Positions 17,039 through 23,878 of a stretch of 30,902 nt of DNA are shown in pieces. Where the stretch lies: NCBI GenBank assembly GCA_947070915.1, contig CAMTDY010000011.1, positions 1-30,902 of the forward strand, read 5' to 3'. The position numbers and the translations under genes are program-made. How positions within the stretch are numbered: position 1 is the stretch's first letter; every line of letters begins with the position of its first letter. The notes below the pieces were generated by a model that saw only the letters and a list, made by a program, of their open reading frames with translations, did no database searches and had not been told where the DNA came from. This DNA is from an uncultured Roseburia sp. Its GTDB lineage: Bacteria; Bacillota; Clostridia; Lachnospirales; Lachnospiraceae.

Positions 17039-18165
17039 TGTGGGGTGTCCTTTCCTGTCTCCCAGATCTGACTGGTTTTTATTTTCACATATCTGTAGTT
17101 CGTTTTGATCTTATTGGATTTTGAGGAAGCGATCCGCTTATAGGTTCCATTTTTTGTTTTCTTTCCATAAACATTATAGATTGTGGGAAGTGTTTTTTTA
17201 TGAGCAGTCCACTTTTTCGTTTTTTTGTTGTAACGATATGAGCTGATTCTGGTTTTTGCATTTTTCCATTGGTACTGATAAATCTTTGCCTTCTTTTTGC
17301 TGGAAACTTTTTTGACTTTCCCAGCCTGCTTGACATGATAATTAATTTTGTTTTTTCTGGCGAAGGAGATGGCTTTGGCGTGATCTACGGTATAAATATC
17401 CCCGAAAGTGACGTCTCCGTAGCGCTCTATATGTTTGGCTTCAATGACAGTATCTGCCCCGTTCACATAAAGTTTTTCCACATGGCTGTTTTCCTCAGCG
17501 TAATTAAATACCAGTTTTTTTGCGTTTTCCGGGGAAAAGAGCTGTTTGATCTTAACCGTTACCCAGGAGGTGCCAAGATGCCAGATTTCATCCCCTTTTT
17601 CTGATAGGATCAGTTTTTGGATCGTTCCATTAAGAGCATCATATGCCGGGAGCGAACTGCTGAGTTCTACCGTATTCAGATAAGATGGCAGGGAACCATC
17701 TTCGCAGGTGGTATTTGGCGGCAGCAGGATATCCTTCCAGCTGTTGCATTCAGAGAAACTTCCCTTGCAAAGATGGATCCCCTCTGGAAGCGATATCTTT
17801 TTCAGTTTTTCATAGTGGCTGAAAGCAAAGGCATATACATATTTCACGGAAGAGGGTATCTCTAATTCTTCCAGTGTTTCTTTTGCCCCTCCGCCAATTT
17901 CTTTTATCGCGGAATAGTCATTGTGGAAATGGCTTTCATAGCCCAGGGCGTAGACCTGATAACCATCCAGTTCGGAGGGGATGGTGACTTTTTTGTCCTG
18001 GGAGGCGATCTCACAGATGGAAATCTGTTTTTCCTGTTCGTTCAGGACCATATAGGTATAGATGCCGGATTTATAATATTTCGTCTCTTCGGCACTGGAC
18101 GGAAAGCACGGAACAAGTATCACGAGACATAAAATAAGTGTTGGTATTTTGTATAATTTTTTCAT
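17035..18165 (-). CDS. Secreted BspA-type leucine-rich-repeat protein
   Basis: 376 residues with a clear signal peptide (IPTLILCLVILVPCFPSSA). Residues ~50-150 show LRR_5/BspA-like repeats of the form KVTIPSELDGYQVYALG, LEELEIPSSVKYVYAFAFS and LKKISLPEGI. The C-terminal ~100 residues are lysine- and tyrosine-rich (KKVSSKKKAKIYQY, YNKKTKKWTAHKKT) and probably bind the cell wall or a negatively charged surface. BspA-like proteins act in adhesion or surface binding; no partner can be named. First gene of the operon with the deacetylase; AAAGGGGGAT ribosome binding site and a good promoter upstream. Confidence 0.82.
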   Translation of the reverse strand: MKKLYKIPTLILCLVILVPCFPSSAEETKYYKSGIYTYMVLNEQEKQISICEIASQDKKVTIPSELDGYQVYALGYESHFHNDYSAIKEIGGGAKETLEELEIPSSVKYVYAFAFSHYEKLKKISLPEGIHLCKGSFSECNSWKDILLPPNTTCEDGSLPSYLNTVELSSSLPAYDALNGTIQKLILSEKGDEIWHLGTSWVTVKIKQLFSPENAKKLVFNYAEENSHVEKLYVNGADTVIEAKHIERYGDVTFGDIYTVDHAKAISFARKNKINYHVKQAGKVKKVSSKKKAKIYQYQWKNAKTRISSYRYNKKTKKWTAHKKTLPTIYNVYGKKTKNGTYKRIASSKSNKIKTNYRYVKIKTSQIWETGKDTPQ

Positions 18166-18213
18166 ATGAAATCCCCCTTTGATTCATGAATTCTTTATTT
18201 ATTTCCTATAAAA

Positions 18214-18242
18214 AGTATAACATGTATATTGTATACAGGCAA
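18214..18242 (-). promoter_or_regulatory. Promoter of the BspA-like/deacetylase operon
   Basis: Minus strand: TTGCCT (18237-18242), 17-nt spacer, TATACT (18214-18219). The spacer is rich in TGTATA-like repeats. It lies about 50 nt before the start codon. Confidence 0.65.
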
Positions 18243-18308
18243 CAGGAATAAAAACCCGAAATATGTGGAAGCTTTTACAACAAAAAAACGTCGTTTCACA
18301 TCATTTCC

Positions 18309-18337
18309 TTGTGTTTGCCAGTTATGTTTATTATAAT
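18309..18337 (+). promoter_or_regulatory. Promoter-like sequence ahead of the two-component remnant
   Basis: TTGTGT (18309-18314), 17-nt spacer, TATAAT (18332-18337), followed by GGGAG at 18350-18354 and the ATG at 18367. The signals seem intact although the gene behind them is broken. Confidence 0.55.
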
Positions 18338-18366
18338 CAGTATAAAAAAGGGAGTATTCATGAAAA

Positions 18367-18713
18367 ATGACAATCGCGGTATGTGATGATGAGATAGCTG
18401 TCAGGGAGCTGTTGGACGCCGTGGACCAGATCGACATCATTATCTTGTAAAGCCTTTTTCGGATGAAAAATTTAATACTGTGCTCCAAAAGGCGGTGATA
18501 CAGTACAGGGAGCAAAAAATATTTTTATGTTTTATCTTTTATCTTCTGGATTGTGTTTTGATCGAGCAGATGGATCATATGAAAGAGCACATCGCGGAGG
18601 TTGAAACAAGATATGCGGAGATACGCAGGCTGAAAAATGAATTGTCAGAGGAAGAGAAACAGGAAGAAGAAAAGGGTGACTGGCAGAAAAAGACGGTCAA
18701 TGTCCTTGTGTAG
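18367..18713 (+). pseudogene. Deletion remnant of a two-component system (receiver plus apparent histidine kinase fragment)
   Basis: Frame 1 starts MTIAVCDDEIAVRELL, the N-terminus of an AgrA/LytTR-type receiver with its acidic pocket DDE, and ends at TAA 18448-18450. From about 18411 another frame continues as RHHYLVKPFSDEKFNTVLQK, the end of a receiver domain with its conserved K-P. The phospho-acceptor region between them is missing, so an internal deletion joined the two ends out of frame. The second frame runs on into a hydrophobic segment and IEQMDHMKEHIAEVETRYAE, which resembles the coiled linker before the phosphorylation helix of GHKL sensor kinases, then an unrelated-looking Glu/Lys-rich tail to TAG 18711-18713. 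No DNA-binding domain and no ATPase domain remain. It cannot be functional as a regulator; the 77-residue end (18480-18713) could still be translated. Confidence 0.75.
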
Positions 18714-18741
18714 GATCTTCAAGTTATGCCGGTTTCAAAGC

Positions 18742-18784
18742 AAAAAGAGGGACCATCCGTTTTCTGGTATGTTCCCTCTTTTTT
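18742..18784. terminator. Rho-independent terminator, bidirectional
   Basis: Stem AAAAAGAGGGA (18742-18752) pairs with TCCCTCTTTTT (18773-18783). The A- and T-rich flanks give a U-run on either strand, fitting the convergent two-component remnant and small exported-protein gene. Confidence 0.8.
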
Positions 18785-18821
18785 GTGCCCGCGGGTCAGA
18801 ATGTTCCCAGATGCTTTTACA

Positions 18822-19244
18822 TTAAGCTGAGAAAAAGATTTTTTTGATCTTTCCCCCTTCGACTTTGAAAGAAGCCTCTATGCAGGAAACTTCAGCCCCC
18901 TTTTTATACTTATTGTTCTTAGCCCATTTTTTATAGGTCATGGTCTGGTTGTTTTCTGCCTCAACTAAAGTTACTTTGCAGCTGCCTGCGACCTTTAATG
19001 TGTATGAGCTTTTTTTCTCCGGTACGTTATACAGCTTATTTCTGGATGTGGATCTTCTGACTTTGCCTTTCAGTACGATGGTATTTCCCTTATAATACAT
19101 CCTCATACGGCCGCCGGCTGCCCTGGACAGCCCTGCCAGCCAATAAGAATTTTTCGTCTCGGCCCTGGCAGGCAGGGACAATGCTCCAGAGAGCAGGGCA
19201 AATGTCAAAAGTAATGCTACAGATTTTTTGGTGATTTTTTTCAT
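18822..19244 (-). CDS. Small exported protein of unknown function
   Basis: 140 residues. Signal peptide with KKITKKS then a hydrophobic core and a likely cleavage after LPARA. The mature part is basic (KVRRSTSRNK, KKWAKNNKYKKG) with beta-strand-like alternation and one cysteine pair candidate (SCKV, VSCIEA). I do not recognise a family. GGAGG lies 8 nt upstream of the ATG. It is 15 nt downstream of the sigma-factor-like fragment and is probably transcribed with it from the promoter near 19675-19704. The basic character resembles the other secreted proteins of this region. Confidence 0.75.
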   Translation of the reverse strand: MKKITKKSVALLLTFALLSGALSLPARAETKNSYWLAGLSRAAGGRMRMYYKGNTIVLKGKVRRSTSRNKLYNVPEKKSSYTLKVAGSCKVTLVEAENNQTMTYKKWAKNNKYKKGAEVSCIEASFKVEGGKIKKIFFSA

Positions 19245-19259
19245 CTTTGTTACCTCCTT

Positions 19260-19619
19260 TTATTTGTAGGGGATTGGCTGCCCCAGGTTTTTGACGTCTA
19301 CCAGATAAGCCTCTTTTCCATCTGTCAGCAAAATTTTTCCTTCTTTTGCTGCAATATATATTTCGACATTTTCTTTCAGTTCAGAAGGCAGATCAATGGT
19401 CATATATGTTTTTTCTTTCAGATTGCAGAGATAGTATGTTCCGTTGGCTTCCTCCAGATTTCCCAGCAGGACATCGTTTACGTACTCCTCGGCGTCCTGC
19501 TGATTGCTTAATATGCGGTTGGCAATTGTCTGACACAGTGTTCCGTATTTATTTGATAAATCCTTTGGTGCCTGTTCCTGACGTTCATATAACTTTTGAA
19601 TAATCTGCTGGTCCTCCAT
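19260..19619 (-). CDS. Chimeric ORF: ECF sigma factor region 2 fragment joined to an unrelated C-terminus
   Basis: 119 residues from ATG 19619. Residues 1-52 (MEDQQIIQKLYERQEQAPKD, then KYGTLCQTIANRILSN and QDAEEYVNDVLL) match the N-terminus of ECF-type sigma-70 factors: region 2.1 and the start of 2.2. Where region 2.3-2.4 (DNA melting and -10 recognition) should follow, the sequence switches to NGTYYLCNLKEKTYMTIDLP and ends in a beta-rich segment (KILLTDGKEAYLVDV) not found in sigma factors. Regions 2.3-4 are absent, so it cannot act as a sigma factor. Most likely an in-frame deletion fused the sigma gene to a downstream gene. The frame is open up to 19670, but the N-terminal extension is not sigma-like. 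Confidence 0.6.
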   Translation of the reverse strand: MEDQQIIQKLYERQEQAPKDLSNKYGTLCQTIANRILSNQQDAEEYVNDVLLGNLEEANGTYYLCNLKEKTYMTIDLPSELKENVEIYIAAKEGKILLTDGKEAYLVDVKNLGQPIPYK

Positions 19620-19674
19620 GTTTTCTTCTTTCCGAGGTCTGGACTGCGCCGGCGGGCTGCCTCTGTTCACTTAT

Positions 19675-19704
19675 ATACTACGTTTTTTTGCAGGGAAATT
19701 ACAA
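19675..19704 (-). promoter_or_regulatory. Promoter of the chimeric sigma fragment and small exported-protein genes
   Basis: Minus strand: TTGTAA (19699-19704), 18-nt spacer, TAGTAT (19675-19680), about 55 nt before ATG 19619. Confidence 0.5.
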
Positions 19705-19750
19705 GAATTTTATAAAAAATGTAGTATCATGGTGCGATGGGGCATACTGG

Positions 19751-19779
19751 TTGACACCCGGCAGACGAAATAGTATAAT
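19751..19779 (+). promoter_or_regulatory. Consensus sigma-A promoter of the ArsC/Spx-like gene
   Basis: TTGACA (19751-19756), 17-nt spacer, TATAAT (19774-19779): a perfect match to the sigma-A consensus, 45 nt before the start codon. Confidence 0.9.
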
Positions 19780-19824
19780 AAGCGCATCCAAAAACAGATG
19801 AATTATATAAGGAGGAATATCTGA

Positions 19825-20175
19825 ATGCTGTTTGTTCAATATGAAAAATGCAGTACGTGTAAAAAGGCGAAAAAATGGCTGGACGAACATGGGATTTCCT
19901 ATACGGACCGTCCGATCAAGGAAGAAAATCCAAGGGCAGTGGAGCTGAAGGAATGGCAGGCGAAAAGCGGGCTTCCTTTGAAACGGTTTTTCAATACGAG
20001 TGGAATGCTGTACAGGGAAATGAATTTAAAGGAAAGATTACCAGCTATGAGTGATGAAGAACAGTATGAACTTTTGGGTTCTGACGGTATGTTGGTGAAA
20101 CGTCCTCTTGTGGTTACAGAGGATGCTGTGCTCGTCGGTTTCCGTGAGAAGGAATGGGAAGAAACGCTGTTGTAA
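19825..20175 (+). CDS. ArsC/Spx/YffB-family thioredoxin-fold protein
   Basis: 116 residues, the normal family length. Starts MLFVQYEKCSTCKKAKKWLD with the C-x2-C redox pair (Cys9, Cys12) and has the family's cis-proline region in MLVKRPLVVTEDAVLVGF. Relatives act as glutaredoxin-like arsenate reductases or as Spx-type RNA polymerase-binding regulators. The short form without Spx's RNA polymerase-binding extensions, and the absence of arsenic resistance genes nearby, leaves the activity open. Transcribed alone from a consensus promoter, with GGAGG 8-12 nt upstream, and followed by a hairpin terminator. Confidence 0.85.
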   Translation: MLFVQYEKCSTCKKAKKWLDEHGISYTDRPIKEENPRAVELKEWQAKSGLPLKRFFNTSGMLYREMNLKERLPAMSDEEQYELLGSDGMLVKRPLVVTEDAVLVGFREKEWEETLL

Positions 20176-20184
20176 CATTGCAAA

Positions 20185-20241
20185 AAACCCCAGTTCCGGT
20201 GACGCCTTTGTCACTGGAGCTGGGGTTTGCCGCTTTTGCGG
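20185..20241 (+). terminator. Hairpin terminator after the ArsC/Spx-like gene
   Basis: AAACCCCAG (20185-20193) pairs with CTGGGGTTT (20220-20228), with GTGAC/GTCAC continuing the stem. A second small hairpin, GCCGC-TTTT-GCGGC, follows. The U-run after the main stem is only three bases on the plus strand, while an A-run precedes the stem, so it may work better on the minus strand. Confidence 0.6.
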
Positions 20242-20353
20242 CTTATAAGGGGGAGGATAAGTATTTTACTTTATCATTCGTATAAGTACAGTATTGACGG
20301 TTCTCCTTTTTTTATACACAGTTAAAAAAATTTTTTGCGGGTACGCCTTCTGT

Positions 20354-20381
20354 TTGTATTTTTTGCATAATGCGATATAAT
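20354..20381 (+). promoter_or_regulatory. Promoter of the M18 aminopeptidase gene
   Basis: TTGTAT (20354-20359), 16-nt spacer, TATAAT (20376-20381), 33 nt before the start codon. The rest of 20242-20353 is AT-rich with no other signal seen. Confidence 0.7.
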
Positions 20382-20414
20382 ATGAGTATCCTTTAAAGAG
20401 AGGAACGATGATGA

Positions 20415-21752
20415 ATGAAGACTAATTTGCAGAACAGGGAATGTGTTGAAACAGCAGACCGTCTCTTAAACCGGGTATCTGCCAGTACATGCAGTTTTAC
20501 CGCCGCGGATGCCGCCGCAAAGACACTGGAAGAAAATGGATTTGAAGAAATTTTTCTTCAGGATGCTGAATGGCAGGTGGGCCCTGGAGGCCGATATTTT
20601 GTCAGCGTGAATACTTCCGCGGTATATGCTTTTGCTGTGGGGAGTCAGTTTGTGCCCACACAGGCGGCGGAACCGGAGCAGATGTTCCGGCTGGCGGCAG
20701 CCCACACCGACCATCCCTGTCTCTATGTAAAGAGCAGGCCGGAGATCAGATCCCACGGTTATGGAAAATTAAATGTAGAAATATATGGGGGTCCGATCCT
20801 CAATACCTGGCTGGACCGCCCCCTCTCTGCAACGGGAAAGGTGGTTATCAAATCGGAACATTCCTTTCAGCCGGAAATACGAATTTTCGATATGAAAAAA
20901 CCTTTGTTTACGATCCCGAATCTGGCGGTACATCTGAATCGTGAGGTCAATAAGGGAACCGAGCTGAACCGGCAGACCGACATGGCTCCGCTGGCGGGGC
21001 TGGCTGGTGAGGATGTTGAGGAAGAGTTTTTCACGATGCTGCTGGCGCGAAGGCTCGGAGTATCTGTCTCTGAGATCCTGGATTACGAGGTATATCTATA
21101 CAACTGCGATGCCGGAGATGTCCTTGGATTACAGGAAGAATTGATATCGGCCCCGCGGCTGGATAATATTACATCTGTGGAGGCATGCCTGCAGGGGATC
21201 TGCCAGAGCAAAAGGGAAAAGGGAATAAACGGTGTTGTTTTATTTGATAACGAAGAGATTGGAAGCCGGACCAGACAGGGAGCGGACTCTGTACTTTTAT
21301 CCATGGTTCTTGGAAAATTATATGCGTCCCTCGGTGTAACGCAGGTGCTGGCAGAGACTGCCCTTATTAACGGATTTGGCCTCTCTCTGGATGTGGCTCA
21401 TGGTTTTCATCCCAATAAACCGGAAAAATCGGATCCCTCCAACGAGAATCCCCTGGGAGGAGGCGTGGTGATCAAGCGTTCCGGCTCTCAGAATTATGTG
21501 ACGGACAGCAGCGCCATCGGGACCGTTATGATGCTGATGGAAAATGCGGATATTCCGTATCAGAAATATGCAGGGCGTTCCGATGTATCCCAGGGAAGCA
21601 CGCTGGGAGCTATTGCCTCCCGATATCTCCCGATGAAAATGGTGGATATGGGGGTGCCGGTGCTCGCCATGCATTCCGCCCGTGAACTGATGGCGGTCAG
21701 AGACCAGGTGGCACTAGAGATGTTTGTAAAAGAATATTTTAATGCCGAATAA
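20415..21752 (+). CDS. M18 family aminopeptidase (aspartyl aminopeptidase-like)
   Basis: 445 residues, the usual length. A cytoplasmic di-zinc exopeptidase that removes acidic N-terminal residues from peptides. Metal and catalytic motifs in order: AAHTDHP, GKLNVEIYGGPILNTWLDRPL, APRLDNITS, FDNEEIGSRT, and the C-terminal AMHSARE. DVAHGFHPNKPEKSDP is the conserved M18 loop. Two other ATGs (20408, 20411) lie just upstream but are out of frame or lead to an early stop; ATG 20415 is preceded by GAGAGGA. Transcribed from its own promoter; the bile salt hydrolase gene follows after 21 nt and may share the transcript. Confidence 0.94.
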   Translation: MKTNLQNRECVETADRLLNRVSASTCSFTAADAAAKTLEENGFEEIFLQDAEWQVGPGGRYFVSVNTSAVYAFAVGSQFVPTQAAEPEQMFRLAAAHTDHPCLYVKSRPEIRSHGYGKLNVEIYGGPILNTWLDRPLSATGKVVIKSEHSFQPEIRIFDMKKPLFTIPNLAVHLNREVNKGTELNRQTDMAPLAGLAGEDVEEEFFTMLLARRLGVSVSEILDYEVYLYNCDAGDVLGLQEELISAPRLDNITSVEACLQGICQSKREKGINGVVLFDNEEIGSRTRQGADSVLLSMVLGKLYASLGVTQVLAETALINGFGLSLDVAHGFHPNKPEKSDPSNENPLGGGVVIKRSGSQNYVTDSSAIGTVMMLMENADIPYQKYAGRSDVSQGSTLGAIASRYLPMKMVDMGVPVLAMHSARELMAVRDQVALEMFVKEYFNAE

Positions 21753-21773
21753 TTTTGGCGGATGGAGGTAGAA

Positions 21774-22748
21774 ATGTGTACTGCAATAACCTATAAAACA
21801 AAAGATCATTATTTTGGACGAAATCTGGATTATGAATTATCCTATGGAGAAACGGTAATGGTGACACCGAGAAATGTCCCCCTGCCTTTCCGGAATGTGC
21901 CGGACATGAAGACGCATTATGCGATGATCGGAATGGGAAATTTTACTGACGGTTATCCATTATATTATGATGCCACTAATGAGAAAGGACTGAGCGTGGC
22001 GGGACTTTTGTTCGCGGGAAATGCTGCTTATATGCCGGAAGTGCCGGAAAAAGACAATATCGCTCCTTATGAATTTGTGGCATGGATTCTGGGACAGTGT
22101 GCCGATATCGCGGAAGTAAAGGAAAAGCTGAAGTCAGTCAATCTAGCTGAAATCCGATTTAACGACAGTCTTCCTCTGTCGCCGATGCACTGGATGTTTT
22201 CGGACAGAGAGAGCACCATCGTGGTGGAACCATTAAAGGAAGGCGTAAAGGTGTATGACAATCCGGTGGGAGTTCTGACCAACGATCCTACTTTTGATTT
22301 TCAGCTTTTCAATCTGAACCAATATATGGGATTGTCCTGTGAAAGACCGCAGGATACTTTTTCCCAGCGGTTGAAACTGGACTGTTACAGTCGGGGAATG
22401 GGAACTTTCGGACTTCCTGGAGACCTTACTTCTATATCAAGATTTGTCAGGGCGGCGTTTACCAGCTGCAATTCTGTCTCCGGGGATAGCGAATCCGAGA
22501 GTATCAGCCAGTTTTTTCACATTCTGAATTCTGTGGCAGTTCAGCGGGGATGTGTGCGGATGGGAGACGGCGGGGACGAGATTACGATCTACAGCTCCTG
22601 CTGTAATATTGACAAAGGAATATATTATTATACAACCTATGAAAACAATCAGATCTCTGCCGTCAATATGTTCCGGGAAAACCTGAGGGGGAACCGGGTA
22701 CTCCTTTATCCGGTGATCAAGGGGCAGCAGGTAAGATGGCAGAACTAG
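21774..22748 (+). CDS. bsh: Bile salt hydrolase / choloylglycine hydrolase
   Basis: 324 residues. It hydrolyses the amide bond of glycine- or taurine-conjugated bile acids. ATG 21774 is the right start, because Met removal must expose Cys2 as the N-terminal nucleophile (MCTAITYKTKDHYFGRNLDY), and GGAGG sits 5 nt upstream; the longer frame from 21762 would bury the cysteine. Other active-site residues of the Ntn-hydrolase family are in place: Arg and Asp in GRNLDY, Asn in VLTNDPTFD, Arg in LTSISRFVR. No signal peptide, so it is intracellular. Similarity to characterised clostridial bile salt hydrolases is visible along the whole length rather than to penicillin V acylases. This places the organism in a vertebrate gut. 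The stop codon lies inside a large inverted repeat. Confidence 0.93.
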   Translation: MCTAITYKTKDHYFGRNLDYELSYGETVMVTPRNVPLPFRNVPDMKTHYAMIGMGNFTDGYPLYYDATNEKGLSVAGLLFAGNAAYMPEVPEKDNIAPYEFVAWILGQCADIAEVKEKLKSVNLAEIRFNDSLPLSPMHWMFSDRESTIVVEPLKEGVKVYDNPVGVLTNDPTFDFQLFNLNQYMGLSCERPQDTFSQRLKLDCYSRGMGTFGLPGDLTSISRFVRAAFTSCNSVSGDSESESISQFFHILNSVAVQRGCVRMGDGGDEITIYSSCCNIDKGIYYYTTYENNQISAVNMFRENLRGNRVLLYPVIKGQQVRWQN

Positions 22749-22910
22749 TGTGCTGACCTGTTGGTAATTAAGCAAACCTGCTTGTCTGTTTGCCCATCTG
22801 TTACGTTGGATTTTCTAGCCGTAGCCACCGCTACGCCGTCGAAAATCTGCCTTACAGATGACCAAATATTCTGCGCAGTTATACTAAATACCAACAGGTC
22901 GGCACACTAG
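22745..22910. repeat. Nested inverted-repeat element between bsh and nfo
   Basis: A 166-bp element that fills nearly the whole gap. The outer arms of 22 bp (22745-22766 and 22889-22910) pair perfectly except for one position that would be a G-U wobble in RNA. Inside are a small hairpin, GCAAAC/GTTTGC (22772-22777/22788-22793), and a long interrupted stem with CATCTGT/ACAGATG (22795-22801/22854-22860), GATTTTC/GAAAATC (22809-22815/22841-22847) and CGTAGC/GCTACG (22820-22825/22830-22835). The left arm begins at the bsh stop codon; the right arm ends 22 nt before the nfo start. It lacks a U-run after the closing stem, so it is not a normal terminator. Possible readings are a transcribed structured RNA or a mobile palindromic repeat. 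Confidence 0.8.
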
Positions 22911-22932
22911 ACACAAGGAATGGAGGATAACG

Positions 22933-23808
22933 ATGTATTTACTGGGATCCCATGTAGGGATGAGTGGAAAAGAGATGATGCTCGGTTCTGTGAAAGAGGC
23001 ACTTTCATACGGTGCAAATACTTTTATGATCTATACCGGAGCACCTCAGAATACGAAGCGTAAGAAACTGGAGGAACTAAGGATTGAAGAGGCGGGACAG
23101 TGCATGGCGGAAAACGGGATACAGAATTTTATTGTGCACGCTCCCTATATCATCAATCTTGCCAATACAGTAAAACCGGAGACCTTTGAGATCGCCGTGG
23201 AATTTCTGGGCATTGAGTTAAAGCGGACGGCAGCGATGGGGGCAGGGGTGCTGGTACTTCACCCCGGGGCTCATGTGGGGGCCGGGGTGGAAGCCGGGAC
23301 CGCCCGTATCATTGAGGGGCTTGACAAGGTAATGTCAGCGGATATGCCAGTTCATATTGCACTGGAGACCATGGCGGGAAAAGGAAGTGAGATCGGCAGA
23401 ACCTTTGAAGAACTAAAGGCAATCTACGACGGCGTCCGTTATCCCGAACATCTGCGGGTCTGTCTGGATACCTGCCATATCCACGATGCGGGGTATGATA
23501 TTGTAAATGATTATGAAGGGGTGCTGGCACATTTTGATGAAGTGCTTGGTCTGGACCAGATTGCTGTGATCCACATCAATGACAGTAAAAACCCTTCCGG
23601 CGCCCAAAAGGACCGGCATGAAAATGTGGGAAAAGGACATATTGGATTTGAGACCCTGCTGCGTTTTGTCTCAGATGAACGGTTCAAGAATGTTCCCAAG
23701 ATTTTAGAGACACCCTGGATCAAAGAGAATCCGGAGGACAAAAAATCAACTGCACCGTATAAAGAAGAAATAGCCCGGTTCCAAAATGCCGCTGCTAAGC
23801 CAGAATAG
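22933..23808 (+). CDS. nfo: Endonuclease IV (AP endonuclease)
   Basis: 291 residues, normal for the family. It cuts DNA 5' of abasic sites in base excision repair and uses a trinuclear zinc centre. Visible ligand motifs: GSHVG at the N-terminus, FIVHAPY, LVLHPGAHVG, IALETMAGKG, LDTCHIHDAGYD, HINDSKNPSGAQKDRHENVGKGHIG, and LETP near the end. GGAGG (22922-22926) lies 6 nt before the ATG. No promoter is obvious between bsh and nfo, only the inverted-repeat element, so it may be read through from bsh. Followed by a strong terminator. Confidence 0.96.
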   Translation: MYLLGSHVGMSGKEMMLGSVKEALSYGANTFMIYTGAPQNTKRKKLEELRIEEAGQCMAENGIQNFIVHAPYIINLANTVKPETFEIAVEFLGIELKRTAAMGAGVLVLHPGAHVGAGVEAGTARIIEGLDKVMSADMPVHIALETMAGKGSEIGRTFEELKAIYDGVRYPEHLRVCLDTCHIHDAGYDIVNDYEGVLAHFDEVLGLDQIAVIHINDSKNPSGAQKDRHENVGKGHIGFETLLRFVSDERFKNVPKILETPWIKENPEDKKSTAPYKEEIARFQNAAAKPE

Positions 23809-23809
23809 A

Positions 23810-23862
23810 AAAAGCCCTTCCGGGCAGGTGATCAATTCCACCTTGTACCGGAAAGGGCTTTT
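23810..23862. terminator. Bidirectional terminator between nfo and the xylanase gene
   Basis: AAAAGCCCTTCCGG (23810-23823) pairs with CCGGAAAGGGCTTTT (23848-23862) with one bulged A; an inner GGTG/CACC stem follows. A/T runs on both sides serve the two convergent genes. Confidence 0.9.
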
Positions 23863-23878
23863 ATCAGATTATCCTGGA

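Noticed and set aside
22749..22932. Ordinary rho-independent terminator after bsh
   Set aside because: The closing stem is not followed by a U-run, and the element is far larger and branched compared with a terminator.
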